This document shows, piece by piece, positions 8,428 through 16,735 of a stretch of 64,000 nucleotides of DNA. This stretch comes from Sagittula marina (lineage in GTDB: Bacteria > Pseudomonadota > Alphaproteobacteria > Rhodobacterales > Rhodobacteraceae). The notes under the pieces were generated by a model. The model saw only the letters and a program-made list of their open reading frames with translations. It had not been told where the DNA came from and did not search any database. The DNA is taken from assembly GCF_014196795.1 (NCBI RefSeq), contig NZ_JACIEJ010000001.1:248001-312000 (forward strand), given 5' to 3'. How positions within the stretch are numbered: position 1 is the stretch's first letter; the number at the start of each line of letters is the position of its first letter. A program made the position numbers and the translations under genes.

Positions 8428-8996
8428 TCAGGGCCATTCTCCTGACCGTCGGATTCGCTGCCTGCACCTTTGCGCTGTTGTGGACGGTTGGCGATCTGAC
8501 TGACAGCGAGCCCCCCACCGATCAAGTCAGCCGCGCCACGCCGGACGTCATGGGCCTTCAGCCTGCTAAAACACCTACAGCCGAGGCCAGCTATACCGAA
8601 CAGGCTGCGCCATCCGATGTCCGTCCCATGGCGCAGCCGGATCTTCGCCAGCCGCTGCCTGTTCAAAATGCGACCCAAGTGTCTGTTGCGCCACAAGTCG
8701 ACAACGTCATCGAAGCCATGGGCTACGGTATTCTCGAAGAGCTCAAAAAGCCGTCAAGCCGCACGCTGGCTCGGGTACAGCCACAAGAGGTTGCCGTTGT
8801 CGGTCCTGTAAATTCTGTAGACCCGATCAGCGCAGCGCGCAGCTATACTGTCAAACCCGGGGATAGTCTGCCCGGCATCGCCTTTCGGTTTTACGGCACC
8901 ACTGTCGCTTACTTGCAGATCCTCGACGCGAACCAAGATGTGGTGCGTGATCCGGCCGCGTTGCGCTCCGGCATGGTGCTGACCATTCCAGACTAA
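8424..8996 (+). CDS. LysM domain membrane-anchored protein, second copy
   Basis: A 190-residue protein starting at the ATG inside the ATGA overlap. Residues 3-20 are hydrophobic (signal anchor). A disordered Pro/Gln-rich stretch follows, then a LysM domain at about 140-190 (YTVKPGDSLPGIAFRFYG to MVLTIPD). The architecture equals that of the gene at 7614, with low identity outside the LysM part. Likely peptidoglycan-associated; the partner is unknown. A hairpin follows 40 bases after the stop. Confidence 0.8.
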   Translation: MIRAILLTVGFAACTFALLWTVGDLTDSEPPTDQVSRATPDVMGLQPAKTPTAEASYTEQAAPSDVRPMAQPDLRQPLPVQNATQVSVAPQVDNVIEAMGYGILEELKKPSSRTLARVQPQEVAVVGPVNSVDPISAARSYTVKPGDSLPGIAFRFYGTTVAYLQILDANQDVVRDPAALRSGMVLTIPD

Positions 8997-9036
8997 ATTA
9001 GATTAGGCAGAAGAACCTATATCGAGCAAGGACCAA

Positions 9037-9058
9037 GCAGGGCTCTTCGGAGCCCTGC
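9037..9058. terminator. Hairpin between convergent LysM and zapE genes
   Basis: A perfect nine-base stem GCAGGGCTC / GAGCCCTGC with a stable TTCG tetraloop. There is no strong T-run on either side, so it is at best a partial terminator, possibly acting in both directions. Confidence 0.6.
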
Positions 9059-9066
9059 CGCTCGTT

Positions 9067-10131
9067 TCAGCCCTCATTTGCGCCCCACTCTGCGGCTTGC
9101 ATTTCCCGCAAGCGCGACGCCGTGCGCTCAAATTCGAAACTGCCGGCGCCCTCTATATAAAGCGACTCCGGTTGCGCTGCGGCGGAGGCGATCAGGCGCA
9201 CCTTTGCCTCGTACAGCGCGTCGACCAAGGTCACGAAGCGTTTGGCCTCGTTGAAATTGTGGCGCGACAGTGCGGGGATGCCCTCGATCACCAGCACGCG
9301 CAGCGCGTCCGCCAAGGCGAGGTAATCCGCAGGGCCAAGCATCTTGCCGCAAAGATCGTAAAACGACGCCCGAGCCATCGCATTATGATAGCGCGGAAGC
9401 TCCAGCTTGCGGCCCTTCACGTGCAGGGTCAGCGTCTCTTCGCTGCCGTGGGTCAGCTCTTCCCAGATGGCGTCTATCTGCTTGCGGGACTCCGCGTTTG
9501 CAGGGGTAAAAAACACCTGCGCCCCGGCCAGCCGATCTTGTCTATAGTCGGTCTCGGAGGCGAGTTCACGCACCTCCAGCCTGTCCTTTATCAACTCGAT
9601 GAAGGGCACAAACAGCTGCCTGTTCAACCCATCCTTATACAGGTCATCGGGGACCCTGTTCGATGTGGTGACAAGAACGGTCCCGGCCTCGAACAGGTGC
9701 TCGAAAAGGCGACCCACGATCATCGCATCGGTGATGTCCGTGATCTGCATCTCGTCAAAGGCCAGAACCTTTACGCTGTCAGAAACAGCCTTGGCCACCG
9801 GTTTGATGGGATCAGCCACGCCTTCGCCGCGCAGACGGTGCATTTCGGAGTGGATTTCCTGCATGAAAGCGTGGAAGTGCGCGCGCCGGGCCGGAACGTT
9901 CAACGTGTCAACGAACAGATCCATCAGCATGGATTTGCCGCGCCCGACGCCGCCCCACATATACAAGCCCTTCGGAGGCTCAGGCGCCTTGCGGAACAAT
10001 CCGCGCTTGGGCGGCTCCGCCAAGGCGGCGCGGATGCGTTCGAACGCGGGCAAGGCCTCGCGCTGTGCGGGGTCCGGTTTGATCCGGCCAGAGGCGACGC
10101 GCGCCTCGTAGTGGTCCTGAACAGTCTTCAT
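9067..10131 (-). CDS. zapE: Cell division protein ZapE (AFG1-like ATPase)
   Basis: A 354-residue AAA-type ATPase of the AFG1/ZapE family. The Walker A is GGVGRGKS at about 60-67 and Walker B is VLAFDEMQ with D126/E127, followed by TSNRVPDDLYKDGLNR (sensor region). In E. coli ZapE associates with the Z-ring late in division and under stress; the mitochondrial homologue AFG1 acts in protein quality control. The length is typical. It is a single gene, convergent with the LysM gene. Confidence 0.93.
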   Translation of the reverse strand: MKTVQDHYEARVASGRIKPDPAQREALPAFERIRAALAEPPKRGLFRKAPEPPKGLYMWGGVGRGKSMLMDLFVDTLNVPARRAHFHAFMQEIHSEMHRLRGEGVADPIKPVAKAVSDSVKVLAFDEMQITDITDAMIVGRLFEHLFEAGTVLVTTSNRVPDDLYKDGLNRQLFVPFIELIKDRLEVRELASETDYRQDRLAGAQVFFTPANAESRKQIDAIWEELTHGSEETLTLHVKGRKLELPRYHNAMARASFYDLCGKMLGPADYLALADALRVLVIEGIPALSRHNFNEAKRFVTLVDALYEAKVRLIASAAAQPESLYIEGAGSFEFERTASRLREMQAAEWGANEG

Positions 10132-10278
10132 GCGCGATCAGATAGCCCGGCGCACTTTGGTTGTGTAGGGGCCTTCGAACAACATATGGCAGATGCTGAT
10201 GGCATGCATCACATCACGGACTATTGACCAACGGCGCATCAGGCCCGATGCAGGGGCCAATAGCGCGAGGACCGCACG

Positions 10279-11526
10279 ATGGACAAACCTGCCCCAATCA
10301 TGACCCCGGTGCTGATCGTTGGTTGCGTCATCATCATGATCAGCTTTGCGATCCGCGCCAGTTTCGGTGTCTTTCAGATCCCAATCGCAGCGGAATTTGG
10401 CTGGGCGCGGTCGGAGTTTTCCCTTGCCATCGCGATTCAGAACCTCGCGTGGGGCATCGGGCAGCCGCTGTTTGGCGCGTTGGCGGAAAAGATCGGTGAC
10501 CGGAAGGCCATCATTGGTGGCGCATTGATCTATGCGGCCGGTCTGGTGCTGTCCTCCGTTTCGGAAACTCCTTTCGCCATGCAGGCGTGGGAGGTGCTGG
10601 TGGGCTTTGGCATTGCAGGCACTGGCTTTGGGGTGATCCTGGCGGTCGTTGGCCGAGCCTCAAGCGCCGAGAACCGCTCCATGTCGTTGGCCATCGCCAC
10701 GGCCGCAGGCTCCGCCGGACAAGTGTTCGGTGCACCGGTGGCCGAGGCGCTGCTCTCCATCATGTCTTGGCAAGGTGTTTTCGTCGTCTTCGCCGGGACA
10801 ATCATCGCCGTCTTGGCCGCGCTGCCGCTGATGCGCGCCCCGGTGGCCAGCAAGACTGAGATCGAGGAAAGCATGGGGACCATCCTCAATCGCGCCTTCC
10901 GCGACCCTTCGTTCACTCTGCTGTTCCTTGGCTTCTTCTCCTGTGGTTATCAGCTGGCCTTCATCACGGCGCATTTCCCGGCCTTCGTCACTGAACTCTG
11001 CTCCCCCATTATGGCGGGAAGCCTGTTGTCGAACATTGGCATCACCACGACCTCAGCCCTCGGCGCGATAGCCATCTCGCTCATCGGCCTGTTCAATATT
11101 GTGGGAACGCTGACGGCTGGCTATTTTGGCAAGCGGTTGCCAAAGAAGTATCTTCTCGCAGGCATCTACACGGCGCGTACCATCGCCGCGGGTGCTTTCA
11201 TCTTGCTGCCGATTACACCCACATCCGTGTTGATTTTCTCTGCAGTGATGGGTGGGCTGTGGCTGGCAACTGTGCCGCTGACCTCGGGGCTGATCGCGCA
11301 TCTCTACGGGCTGCGCTATATGGGCACGCTTTACGGGATCGTCTTCCTGAGCCACCAGATCGGAGGCTTCTTGGGTGTCTGGCTGGGCGGGCGCATGTAC
11401 GACGTGTACGGGGATTACACCCTTGTCTGGTGGTTTGGCGTGGGTGTTGGCGCGTTCAGCGCGCTTGTCCACCTGCCTATCCGTGAAAATCGACCGGCGC
11501 CGCCTGCAAGCCCGCTGGCCGCCTGA
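10279..11526 (+). CDS. MFS transporter (oxalate/formate antiporter-like group)
   Basis: A 415-residue protein with 12 predicted membrane segments. The A-like motif between helices 2 and 3 is GALAEKIGDRKAIIGG. The second half includes GYFGKRLPKKYLLAG, and the overall pattern fits the MFS branch containing oxalate:formate and monocarboxylate carriers (OFA/MCT-like). Probable substrates are small organic acids; this is by family resemblance only. No transporter partner or catabolic gene lies beside it. Confidence 0.85.
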   Translation: MDKPAPIMTPVLIVGCVIIMISFAIRASFGVFQIPIAAEFGWARSEFSLAIAIQNLAWGIGQPLFGALAEKIGDRKAIIGGALIYAAGLVLSSVSETPFAMQAWEVLVGFGIAGTGFGVILAVVGRASSAENRSMSLAIATAAGSAGQVFGAPVAEALLSIMSWQGVFVVFAGTIIAVLAALPLMRAPVASKTEIEESMGTILNRAFRDPSFTLLFLGFFSCGYQLAFITAHFPAFVTELCSPIMAGSLLSNIGITTTSALGAIAISLIGLFNIVGTLTAGYFGKRLPKKYLLAGIYTARTIAAGAFILLPITPTSVLIFSAVMGGLWLATVPLTSGLIAHLYGLRYMGTLYGIVFLSHQIGGFLGVWLGGRMYDVYGDYTLVWWFGVGVGAFSALVHLPIRENRPAPPASPLAA

Positions 11527-11536
11527 CACTTGTCTG

Positions 11537-11570
11537 CTTTGCTTTGAAAACACTCGGCGGGTGGGGGAGC
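11537..11570 (+). repeat. CTTTGCTTT post-gene element, copy 1
   Basis: Just after the MFS stop the sequence CTTTGCTTT, two bases, AAA and then CTC within a few bases is followed by a G-rich stretch. The same arrangement occurs after rpiB near 29327. I believe similar elements are widespread after genes in Rhodobacteraceae, where they behave like terminator or processing signals, but I cannot verify this here. Confidence 0.35.
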
Positions 11571-11716
11571 ACCACCGTCATCCGCTCGCCGAAAGGGCTG
11601 GGAAACCGCTCAGCCAGCGTGTCTGTGCCAGAGCAATCTCGTTGTATGTGTGCGTGTAGTACGATCACGGCACGCATCCGGATTTTGACCAATGCCTGAC
11701 GCCACCAGCCAGAGGC

Positions 11717-12337
11717 TCACCGCGCCTGCTCGGCGCTCAACAGACCCTCTGCGACCAACCGGTCCGCCCAGCCTTGTGGTCCATCGAACACATGTGTCTG
11801 CCAGCCACGCGCCTGCGCGGCATTGATGTTGTCAATCCGGTCATCGGTGAACAACAGCCGCTCCGGCGCGATGCCGCTGTCCGCTTCGACTTGGCGATAG
11901 ATCTCTGCCTCAGGCTTGATCACGCCCATATGACCGGACACATAGGCCTTCGAGAATTCGTTGAGGAATGCATAGACCGGCGTTGCGATGGCCCATGTGC
12001 CGATGCCGAAGTTGGTCAGCGCCAGTGTCCTCACACCCGCTTTGTTCAGCGCCCGCAAAAGGCGAACAGACTGCGGAATCTCAGGCTTGGCCATCTCCAG
12101 CCAATCGTCGTGCCACATCCGGATCTCTTTGCGCCATTCGGGGTATTTGTCGGCCCAGGCATAGACCACCGCCTGAAAATCACCGCCACGGTCGATGTCG
12201 TCGTTCATGCCGTGCAGATCGACCTCGGCGAACATGGCGCGGCGGCGGTCGGCCCCGATACGCGGATCGTAGTATCGCTCTGGCTGCCATTCAATCAATA
12301 CGTTGCCAACGTCGAACACCACGGCCTCAACTGCCAT
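11717..12337 (-). CDS. HAD superfamily hydrolase, subfamily IA
   Basis: A 206-residue HAD phosphatase/dehalogenase-like protein. Motif I is FDVGNVL (D9 as nucleophile), the motif II region is LALTNFG, the motif III Lys lies in GVIKPEAEIY, and motif IV is LLFTDDRIDN. The spacing resembles YihX/alpha-D-glucose-1-phosphatase-like enzymes, but the substrate is not determined. The start ATG shares one base with the stop of the upstream gene (TGATG), and that gene in turn overlaps fghA in the same way, so the three form one operon. Confidence 0.85.
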   Translation of the reverse strand: MAVEAVVFDVGNVLIEWQPERYYDPRIGADRRRAMFAEVDLHGMNDDIDRGGDFQAVVYAWADKYPEWRKEIRMWHDDWLEMAKPEIPQSVRLLRALNKAGVRTLALTNFGIGTWAIATPVYAFLNEFSKAYVSGHMGVIKPEAEIYRQVEADSGIAPERLLFTDDRIDNINAAQARGWQTHVFDGPQGWADRLVAEGLLSAEQAR

Positions 12338-12792
12338 CACACAGCCCTCGCAGCTTGCCTCATCACCCGATCCAACGAGTCAAGGAAACGGCTCCGGTCG
12401 GCCTTGGAGAACCCCTTGCCGCCGCCTTGGCGAAAGGGGTCGGCGGCCCGAAGATCCGTCATCAGATCGCGCATCGCCAGTTGTTGTCCGATGTTGGCCT
12501 GCGTCAGCGCGGACCCGTCGTGACGCAGGACCAAGGCCCCGGCCTCGACACATTTTGCGGCGAGGGGAATGTCGTTGGTGACCACCACATCCCCTGTGCC
12601 AGCGCGATCCGCGATCCACATATCGGCCACATCCGGCCCGGCATCGACCACGACGATCTCCACCAGCGGATTGCGCGACGGGCGCAGCCCACCGTTGGAT
12701 ACCAGTTTCATCGGGATCTTGTGCCGGGTGGTGACCCGCTCAGCCTCGTCTTTGACGGGGCAGGCGTCACCGTCGATGTACAGCGTGGTCAT
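12337..12792 (-). CDS. YaiI/YqxD family protein (UPF0178, DUF188)
   Basis: A 151-residue PIN-like protein with the family hallmarks [11 protein letters not shown] at the N-terminus, [15 protein letters not shown] and [14 protein letters not shown] in the middle, and [14 protein letters not shown] near the C-terminus. The fold suggests a nuclease-like metal site (several Asp), but the function of the family is not established. It is the middle gene of the fghA-yaiI-HAD operon, with TGATG junctions on both sides. Confidence 0.9.
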   Translation of the reverse strand: MTTLYIDGDACPVKDEAERVTTRHKIPMKLVSNGGLRPSRNPLVEIVVVDAGPDVADMWIADRAGTGDVVVTNDIPLAAKCVEAGALVLRHDGSALTQANIGQQLAMRDLMTDLRAADPFRQGGGKGFSKADRSRFLDSLDRVMRQAARAV

Positions 12793-13622
12793 CAGGCGAA
12801 CAGGTATTCCGCGTGAAAGGACACGTGGTCCTCCATAAAGGATGACACGAAGAAGTAGCTGTGATCGTAACCTTGCTGCATCCGGAAGATTCCGTCCTGC
12901 CGCTTGGCCATTATCGCTTCGGCCAGTGCTTCGGGCTTGAGGAGGTCAAGGAAGTTGTCCGATCCGCCCTGGTCGATCAGAACCGGGCCGTCAAAGCCCT
13001 TTTCCCGCATCAGCAACGTCGCGTCGTGCTTGGCCCATGTGGACCGGTCCGACCCGAGGTAAGCGCCAAACTGCTTCTGTCCCCAATCGGACTCCGTGGG
13101 GTTGGCGATCGGCGCAAAGGCAGACACCGAGGTGAAGCGCCCCGGCAGGTTCATCGCCAGCGTCAGCGCGCCATGACCGCCCATGGAGTGCCCGGTGATC
13201 GCCTGCCGCTCCATATCCAGCGCAAAGTTATCGCCCAAAAGCGCAGGCAGTTCTTCGGCCACATAGTCCCACATCTTGAAATGCGGCGCCCAGGGGTCTT
13301 GCGTGGCGTTTACATAAAACCCTGCGCCCTGGCCCAGATCGTAGGCTTCGTCATTGGCCACGCCGTCGCCGCGCGGCGACGTGTCGGGGAACACCAGCGC
13401 GACGCCATATTCCGCGGCCCAGGCCTGTGCGCCCGCCTTGGTCATGGCGTTTTCGTGGGTGCAGGTCAGGCCCGACAGATACCACAGCACGGGCACCGGA
13501 ATGTGCTTGGCTTCTTCGGGCAGGAACAGGCCAAAGGTCATTTCGCAGTTCGTTGCCGCACTGTCGTGGCTGTACACACCTTGTGTGCCGCCGAAACAGC
13601 GGTTCTCGGATATCGTTTTCAT
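12792..13622 (-). CDS. fghA: S-formylglutathione hydrolase
   Basis: A 276-residue esterase D family enzyme. The catalytic triad is visible: S146 in GHSMGGHG, D222 in QGGSDNFL and H254 in GYDHSYFF. It hydrolyses S-formylglutathione to glutathione and formate, the last step of glutathione-dependent formaldehyde oxidation. I chose ATG at 13622, with GGGAGA upstream, instead of a longer frame that runs into the tetR-fghA gap. The partner dehydrogenase gene is not in this window. Confidence 0.95.
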   Translation of the reverse strand: MKTISENRCFGGTQGVYSHDSAATNCEMTFGLFLPEEAKHIPVPVLWYLSGLTCTHENAMTKAGAQAWAAEYGVALVFPDTSPRGDGVANDEAYDLGQGAGFYVNATQDPWAPHFKMWDYVAEELPALLGDNFALDMERQAITGHSMGGHGALTLAMNLPGRFTSVSAFAPIANPTESDWGQKQFGAYLGSDRSTWAKHDATLLMREKGFDGPVLIDQGGSDNFLDLLKPEALAEAIMAKRQDGIFRMQQGYDHSYFFVSSFMEDHVSFHAEYLFA

Positions 13623-13670
13623 GGGTCTCTCCCTAAGGTCTTGTGCGCCACCAACACGGGTCACGCGATG

Positions 13671-14321
13671 TCACTTTGCGCCGTACCGTGCCATGAAGGT
13701 CTGCAAGGCGCCATCAACAATTCGGCTACGTTCCTCGGGGGAGAATTCCGTCTGAATGCCGAACATCAGCTTTACCCAAAGGTCCGCTTTGCACAGCTCT
13801 GCGAACTGGTCGGCGGCCAAAGTGAGGTCGTCTGCGACGATTTCGCCCCGTTGACGCGCCACTTCGAGATAGCTGCCAAGCGCGCGGCGGACCATCATCG
13901 GCCCGCTTTCATAGAAACGGCGGCCCAGTTCGGGGAAGCGGTCGGCCTCGGCCACGCAGATGCGAAAGATATTCTGCCCGTTGTCTGACAGCATGAAACC
14001 CAGCAGCTTGTGGCCAGCGATGGGCAGCACCTGCTCAGGGGGGCGGGCAAAGTCGATGGACAGCAGCGCCTCGTCCGCCTGTGCGTTGCACTGGGCGCAG
14101 GCGCATTCCATGAACAAAAGGCGCTTGTCGGGGAAGTAGCTGTAGAGCGTCGCTTTGGAGACACCGGCATTGCGCGCAATCTCGTCGACAGACGCGCCTT
14201 CAAAGCCGTCTCGCATGAACACCTCCTGGGCGCCCGCGATCACTTGATCGTATTTGCGTCCCTTGCGGACGTCACGGGCCGCGGGGCCTGCGTCGGCAAG
14301 GGATGCTTTGTCGGCGGTCAT
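13671..14321 (-). CDS. TetR/AcrR family transcriptional regulator
   Basis: A 216-residue repressor-type protein. The N-terminal helix-turn-helix lies at about 43-64 (GASVDEIARNAGVSKATLYS followed by YFPDK). The C-terminal part contains cysteines (ECACAQCNAQ) that could sense oxidants, thiols or aldehydes, which is speculative. I chose ATG at 14321 with GGGAGAG before it. A candidate operator sits 31 bases upstream and a second copy precedes the small gene upstream, consistent with autoregulation. It lies upstream of fghA on the same strand with a 48-base gap. Confidence 0.88.
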   Translation of the reverse strand: MTADKASLADAGPAARDVRKGRKYDQVIAGAQEVFMRDGFEGASVDEIARNAGVSKATLYSYFPDKRLLFMECACAQCNAQADEALLSIDFARPPEQVLPIAGHKLLGFMLSDNGQNIFRICVAEADRFPELGRRFYESGPMMVRRALGSYLEVARQRGEIVADDLTLAADQFAELCKADLWVKLMFGIQTEFSPEERSRIVDGALQTFMARYGAK

Positions 14322-14351
14322 GCGCGCTCTCCCACGAGTAGGAGGCCTGTA

Positions 14352-14367
14352 TAAACCGTACAGTTCA
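14352..14367 (-). promoter_or_regulatory. Candidate TetR operator, copy 1 (before tetR)
   Basis: TAAACCGTACAGTTCA contains the near-palindrome AACCGTACAGTT (half sites AAC and GTT around a GTAC centre). It differs by one base from the copy at 14602-14617. Its position 31 bases upstream of the tetR start suits autorepression. Confidence 0.6.
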
Positions 14368-14400
14368 GTCCGGGCAAGCATTGCCCGTGCGTCGTGCGAG

Positions 14401-14580
14401 TTATTGCGCAGGATACTGGCAGACATCATGCGTCGGTGCGACGCAGCCTTGGGTCGAAACGTCGGGCTGCTGCACCGGTGCGGGGAAAGTCAGCTCCGGA
14501 AGAAAAACAGGGGTGGCGCTGGCAATAGAGGGGGCAAGTGCCATCAGGGACAGGGCAAGCGGGGCGAGGAAGCGGGTCAT
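14401..14580 (-). CDS. Small secreted protein, 59 residues
   Basis: ATG at 14580 opens 59 codons to TAA at 14401-14403, preceded by GGAG at good distance. The peptide begins with a convincing Sec signal (MTRFLAPLALSLMALAPSIA, cleavage near ASA), leaving a mature chain of about 37 residues rich in Pro, Val and Gln with two cysteines (STQGC and HDVCQ). I do not recognise a family. It is preceded by a promoter overlapped by a TetR-type operator and followed, 79 bases on, by tetR, so it probably belongs to the tetR regulon and may share its transcript. Confidence 0.65.
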   Translation of the reverse strand: MTRFLAPLALSLMALAPSIASATPVFLPELTFPAPVQQPDVSTQGCVAPTHDVCQYPAQ

Positions 14581-14601
14581 CGGGATCTCCTTTAATCAAA
14601 C

Positions 14602-14617
14602 TAAACCGTATAGTTCA
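14602..14617 (-). promoter_or_regulatory. Candidate TetR operator, copy 2 (before the small secreted protein)
   Basis: TAAACCGTATAGTTCA matches the copy at 14352 at 15 of 16 positions. It covers the expected transcription start of the minus-strand promoter at 14620-14648, the usual location for a repressor site. Confidence 0.6.
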
Positions 14618-14619
14618 TT

Positions 14620-14648
14620 TAATTGGACCGATGAGTCTGATTTGTCAA
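14620..14648 (-). promoter_or_regulatory. Candidate promoter of the small secreted protein gene
   Basis: On the minus strand TTGACA (14648-14643) and CAATTA (14625-14620) are 17 bases apart. The start would fall near 14613, inside the TetR-type operator, about 35 bases before the ATG. Confidence 0.5.
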
Positions 14649-14689
14649 GCGCTGCGGTGCGGCAATTTTGGCTGTTTCAACTTTTTCCC

Positions 14690-14717
14690 TTGCAATAAGG
14701 GTGATGCTGCGTACTTT
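14690..14717 (+). promoter_or_regulatory. Candidate mbfA promoter
   Basis: TTGCAA at 14690-14695 and TACTTT at 14712-14717 are separated by 16 bases. The -10 element overlaps the left arm of the Irr box, placing the start near 14724 and leaving a 5-prime leader of about 35 bases before ATG 14758. Confidence 0.5.
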
Positions 14718-14731
14718 AGAACTGTTCTAAA
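14715..14731 (+). promoter_or_regulatory. Iron control element (Irr box) upstream of mbfA
   Basis: TTTAGAA-CTG-TTCTAAA is a perfect seven-base inverted repeat with a three-base centre, matching the iron control element recognised by Irr in alphaproteobacteria. It overlaps the -10 region of the candidate promoter, as expected for repression when iron and haem are low. Irr control of mbfA is known in Rhizobiales; its use here is inferred from the site. Confidence 0.85.
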
Positions 14732-14757
14732 TGTCTGTGATCCCGGGGGTGATCCAT

Positions 14758-15732
14758 ATGCGATTTTTGATGCAGCGCCGCAGGTTTGACGATCTTTCCG
14801 AACAAGAAGTGCTTGCCCTTGCGATTTCCTCTGAGGAGGATGATGGACGGATTTATCGCAGCTATGCGGAACGGCTGCGCGCCGATTATCCGGACACGGC
14901 CAAGGTGTTCGATGGCATGGCCAAGGAAGAGGATGGGCATCGGGCCTCTCTGATTGAGCTGCATCAAAAACGTTTTGGAGAGGTCATTCCTCTGATCCGT
15001 CGTGAGCACGTCGCGGGTTTTTACGCGCGAAAGCCGGTGTGGCTGGTGGAAAACCTGTCGCTGGAGCGCATCCGCGCCGAGGCTGAAGCGATGGAACGGG
15101 ATGCCGAACGCTTTTATCTCGCCGCGGCGCAGCGCACCACGGATGCAGGCACGCGCAAACTGCTTGGCTTTCTGGCTGCCGCCGAAGCGGGTCACCAGAA
15201 GGCCGCAGAAGGGCTGGATCAGGCCAATCTGGACGAAGCCGCCCGCGAGAGCGAGGCGGACAGTGAGAAGCGTCAGTTCCTGTTGACCTGGGTGCAACCG
15301 GGACTGGCAGGGCTGATGGATGGGTCTGTCTCGACCCTCGCCCCGATCTTTGCCACGGCCTTTGCAACGCAAAACACTTGGACCACCTTCCTTGTGGGGT
15401 TGGCGGCATCTGTCGGCGCCGGTATCTCCATGGGCTTTACCGAGGCCGCGTCGGATGACGGTCAACTGTCCGGGCGCGGCTCCCCTGTCAAACGCGGTAT
15501 CGCCTCTGGCGTGATGACGACGCTGGGCGGCTTGGGACACGCTCTGCCCTACTTGATCCCACATTTCTGGACCGCGACGATCATTGCCTGCGTCGTTGTG
15601 TTCGTGGAGCTTTGGGCCATCGCATGGATCCAGAACAAGTTCATGGACACCCCCTTCTGGCGCGCGGCCTTTCAGGTGGTTCTGGGGGGCGCATTGGTGT
15701 TTGGCGCGGGCGCATTGATCGGCGCGGGCTAG
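14758..15732 (+). CDS. mbfA: MbfA-type iron exporter (ferritin-like plus VIT1 domain)
   Basis: A 324-residue protein. Residues about 10-150 form an erythrin/rubrerythrin-like four-helix domain with acidic and His residues placed as di-iron ligands (SEED near 25-28, KEEDGH near 56-61, AEAGH near 142-146). Residues about 175-324 form a VIT1/CCC1-like membrane domain (MDGSVSTLAPIFATAFAT, then GISMGFTEAASDDG). In Bradyrhizobium and Agrobacterium such proteins export ferrous iron and protect against iron and peroxide stress. I chose ATG 14758, after GGGGGTGAT, because the alternative ATG at 14731 lies inside the Irr box. Confidence 0.9.
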   Translation: MRFLMQRRRFDDLSEQEVLALAISSEEDDGRIYRSYAERLRADYPDTAKVFDGMAKEEDGHRASLIELHQKRFGEVIPLIRREHVAGFYARKPVWLVENLSLERIRAEAEAMERDAERFYLAAAQRTTDAGTRKLLGFLAAAEAGHQKAAEGLDQANLDEAARESEADSEKRQFLLTWVQPGLAGLMDGSVSTLAPIFATAFATQNTWTTFLVGLAASVGAGISMGFTEAASDDGQLSGRGSPVKRGIASGVMTTLGGLGHALPYLIPHFWTATIIACVVVFVELWAIAWIQNKFMDTPFWRAAFQVVLGGALVFGAGALIGAG

Positions 15733-15855
15733 GGCCGGGACCGGCGCTCGTCGCCTGCGGCAACATCGCCCCGCCCACCGTCCCGTCCGGCGCGCTTGCG
15801 CCCCTTGTCGCACTCGGGGTATTCCTTTGGACAAGTCTTTGGGAGGAAGAGGCGC

Positions 15856-16626
15856 GTGTTCAAAAACGGACAAGACAAGCTGACCGTCCTGCCCTTTCGT
15901 GACCGGTCGACGGCACTGGTGGCCCGCTGTGCCGTTCGTCGGTGCGCCGCGATGATATTGGCCGGCGGTGTTGCTGTCTCGCTGATCGGTTGCGAGGCAG
16001 TGCCCCCGGCAAAGGGTGGAGGGAAAAAGGCGCTGATCTCGTCCGCGGCAACGCGCCCGCCGCCACTGGCGAAGGTCTCACTCGCGGGCGGGGAGGTAAT
16101 CGTCGCGGGGCCGAGTGGCTACTGCCTCGATCCGGAAACGTCGAAGTCCGCAGCCGGGCGTGGCTTTGCCGTCATCGCCTCGTGCATGATCTTGTCCGGC
16201 GGACAGGTGGGCGAGAATGTTGCCCCGGTCATGGTCACGGTCACGGTCGGCCCGCGGGGCACTGCCAGCGACCTGCCCGATGGCAAGGCACTCGCCGCTG
16301 CCGCCGAAGCGCCATTGCTGGCCGCTGGGCATGAAGATGGTTTGGTCATGGCGCACCTAGGGGCAGGCGGCGCCAGCGTTCTGGAGGGCGGCGACACCCG
16401 CTACTGGCGCGGCGCGTTCCTGCAAGGCGATCGCGTGGTTGGACTTGCACTGTATGCACCTGACGGAGACGCTTTGGCGGGCAAACGTGGAGCCGCCATG
16501 TTGGTCAGCGTCCGCGACAGCATACGCCACGCCAGCGAAGGCGGGTCGGTCACAACCCTGACCACGGCCACCGCTCCGACAAAACCAGCCACGAACAATT
16601 CGCTTTCACGTTTATTCGGCGGGTAG
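15856..16626 (+). CDS. Putative lipoprotein of unknown function
   Basis: A 256-residue protein read from GTG at 15856, which has an excellent GGAGGAAGAGG site upstream. The N-terminus is long and basic, followed by a hydrophobic stretch ending in the lipobox SLIGC, so the mature protein is probably anchored by lipid at Cys. The remainder is Ala/Gly/Val-rich with a PSGYCLDPET segment and a second cysteine in VIASCMIL, possibly forming a disulfide. It resembles roseobacter hypotheticals that I cannot name. It is followed by two further hypotheticals on the same strand. Confidence 0.65.
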   Translation: MFKNGQDKLTVLPFRDRSTALVARCAVRRCAAMILAGGVAVSLIGCEAVPPAKGGGKKALISSAATRPPPLAKVSLAGGEVIVAGPSGYCLDPETSKSAAGRGFAVIASCMILSGGQVGENVAPVMVTVTVGPRGTASDLPDGKALAAAAEAPLLAAGHEDGLVMAHLGAGGASVLEGGDTRYWRGAFLQGDRVVGLALYAPDGDALAGKRGAAMLVSVRDSIRHASEGGSVTTLTTATAPTKPATNNSLSRLFGG

Positions 16627-16735
16627 TGTTTGCCATACTACTTCCGAATCCGAAAAATATGGTCGGAATCGAGATCGAGGGGTGAAACGTGCTGAAAACA
16701 GGCCGCCCCTCAGAGGCGTCGTGGCGGGGAGCGGG

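Noticed and set aside
12861-13988. 375-codon plus-strand frame across fghA and tetR
   Set aside because: Spans two oppositely oriented genes with clear catalytic and HTH motifs; shadow frame.
14731-15732. ATG 14731 as start of mbfA
   Set aside because: It lies within the Irr box and would leave no leader; ATG 14758 has a ribosome site and fits family length.
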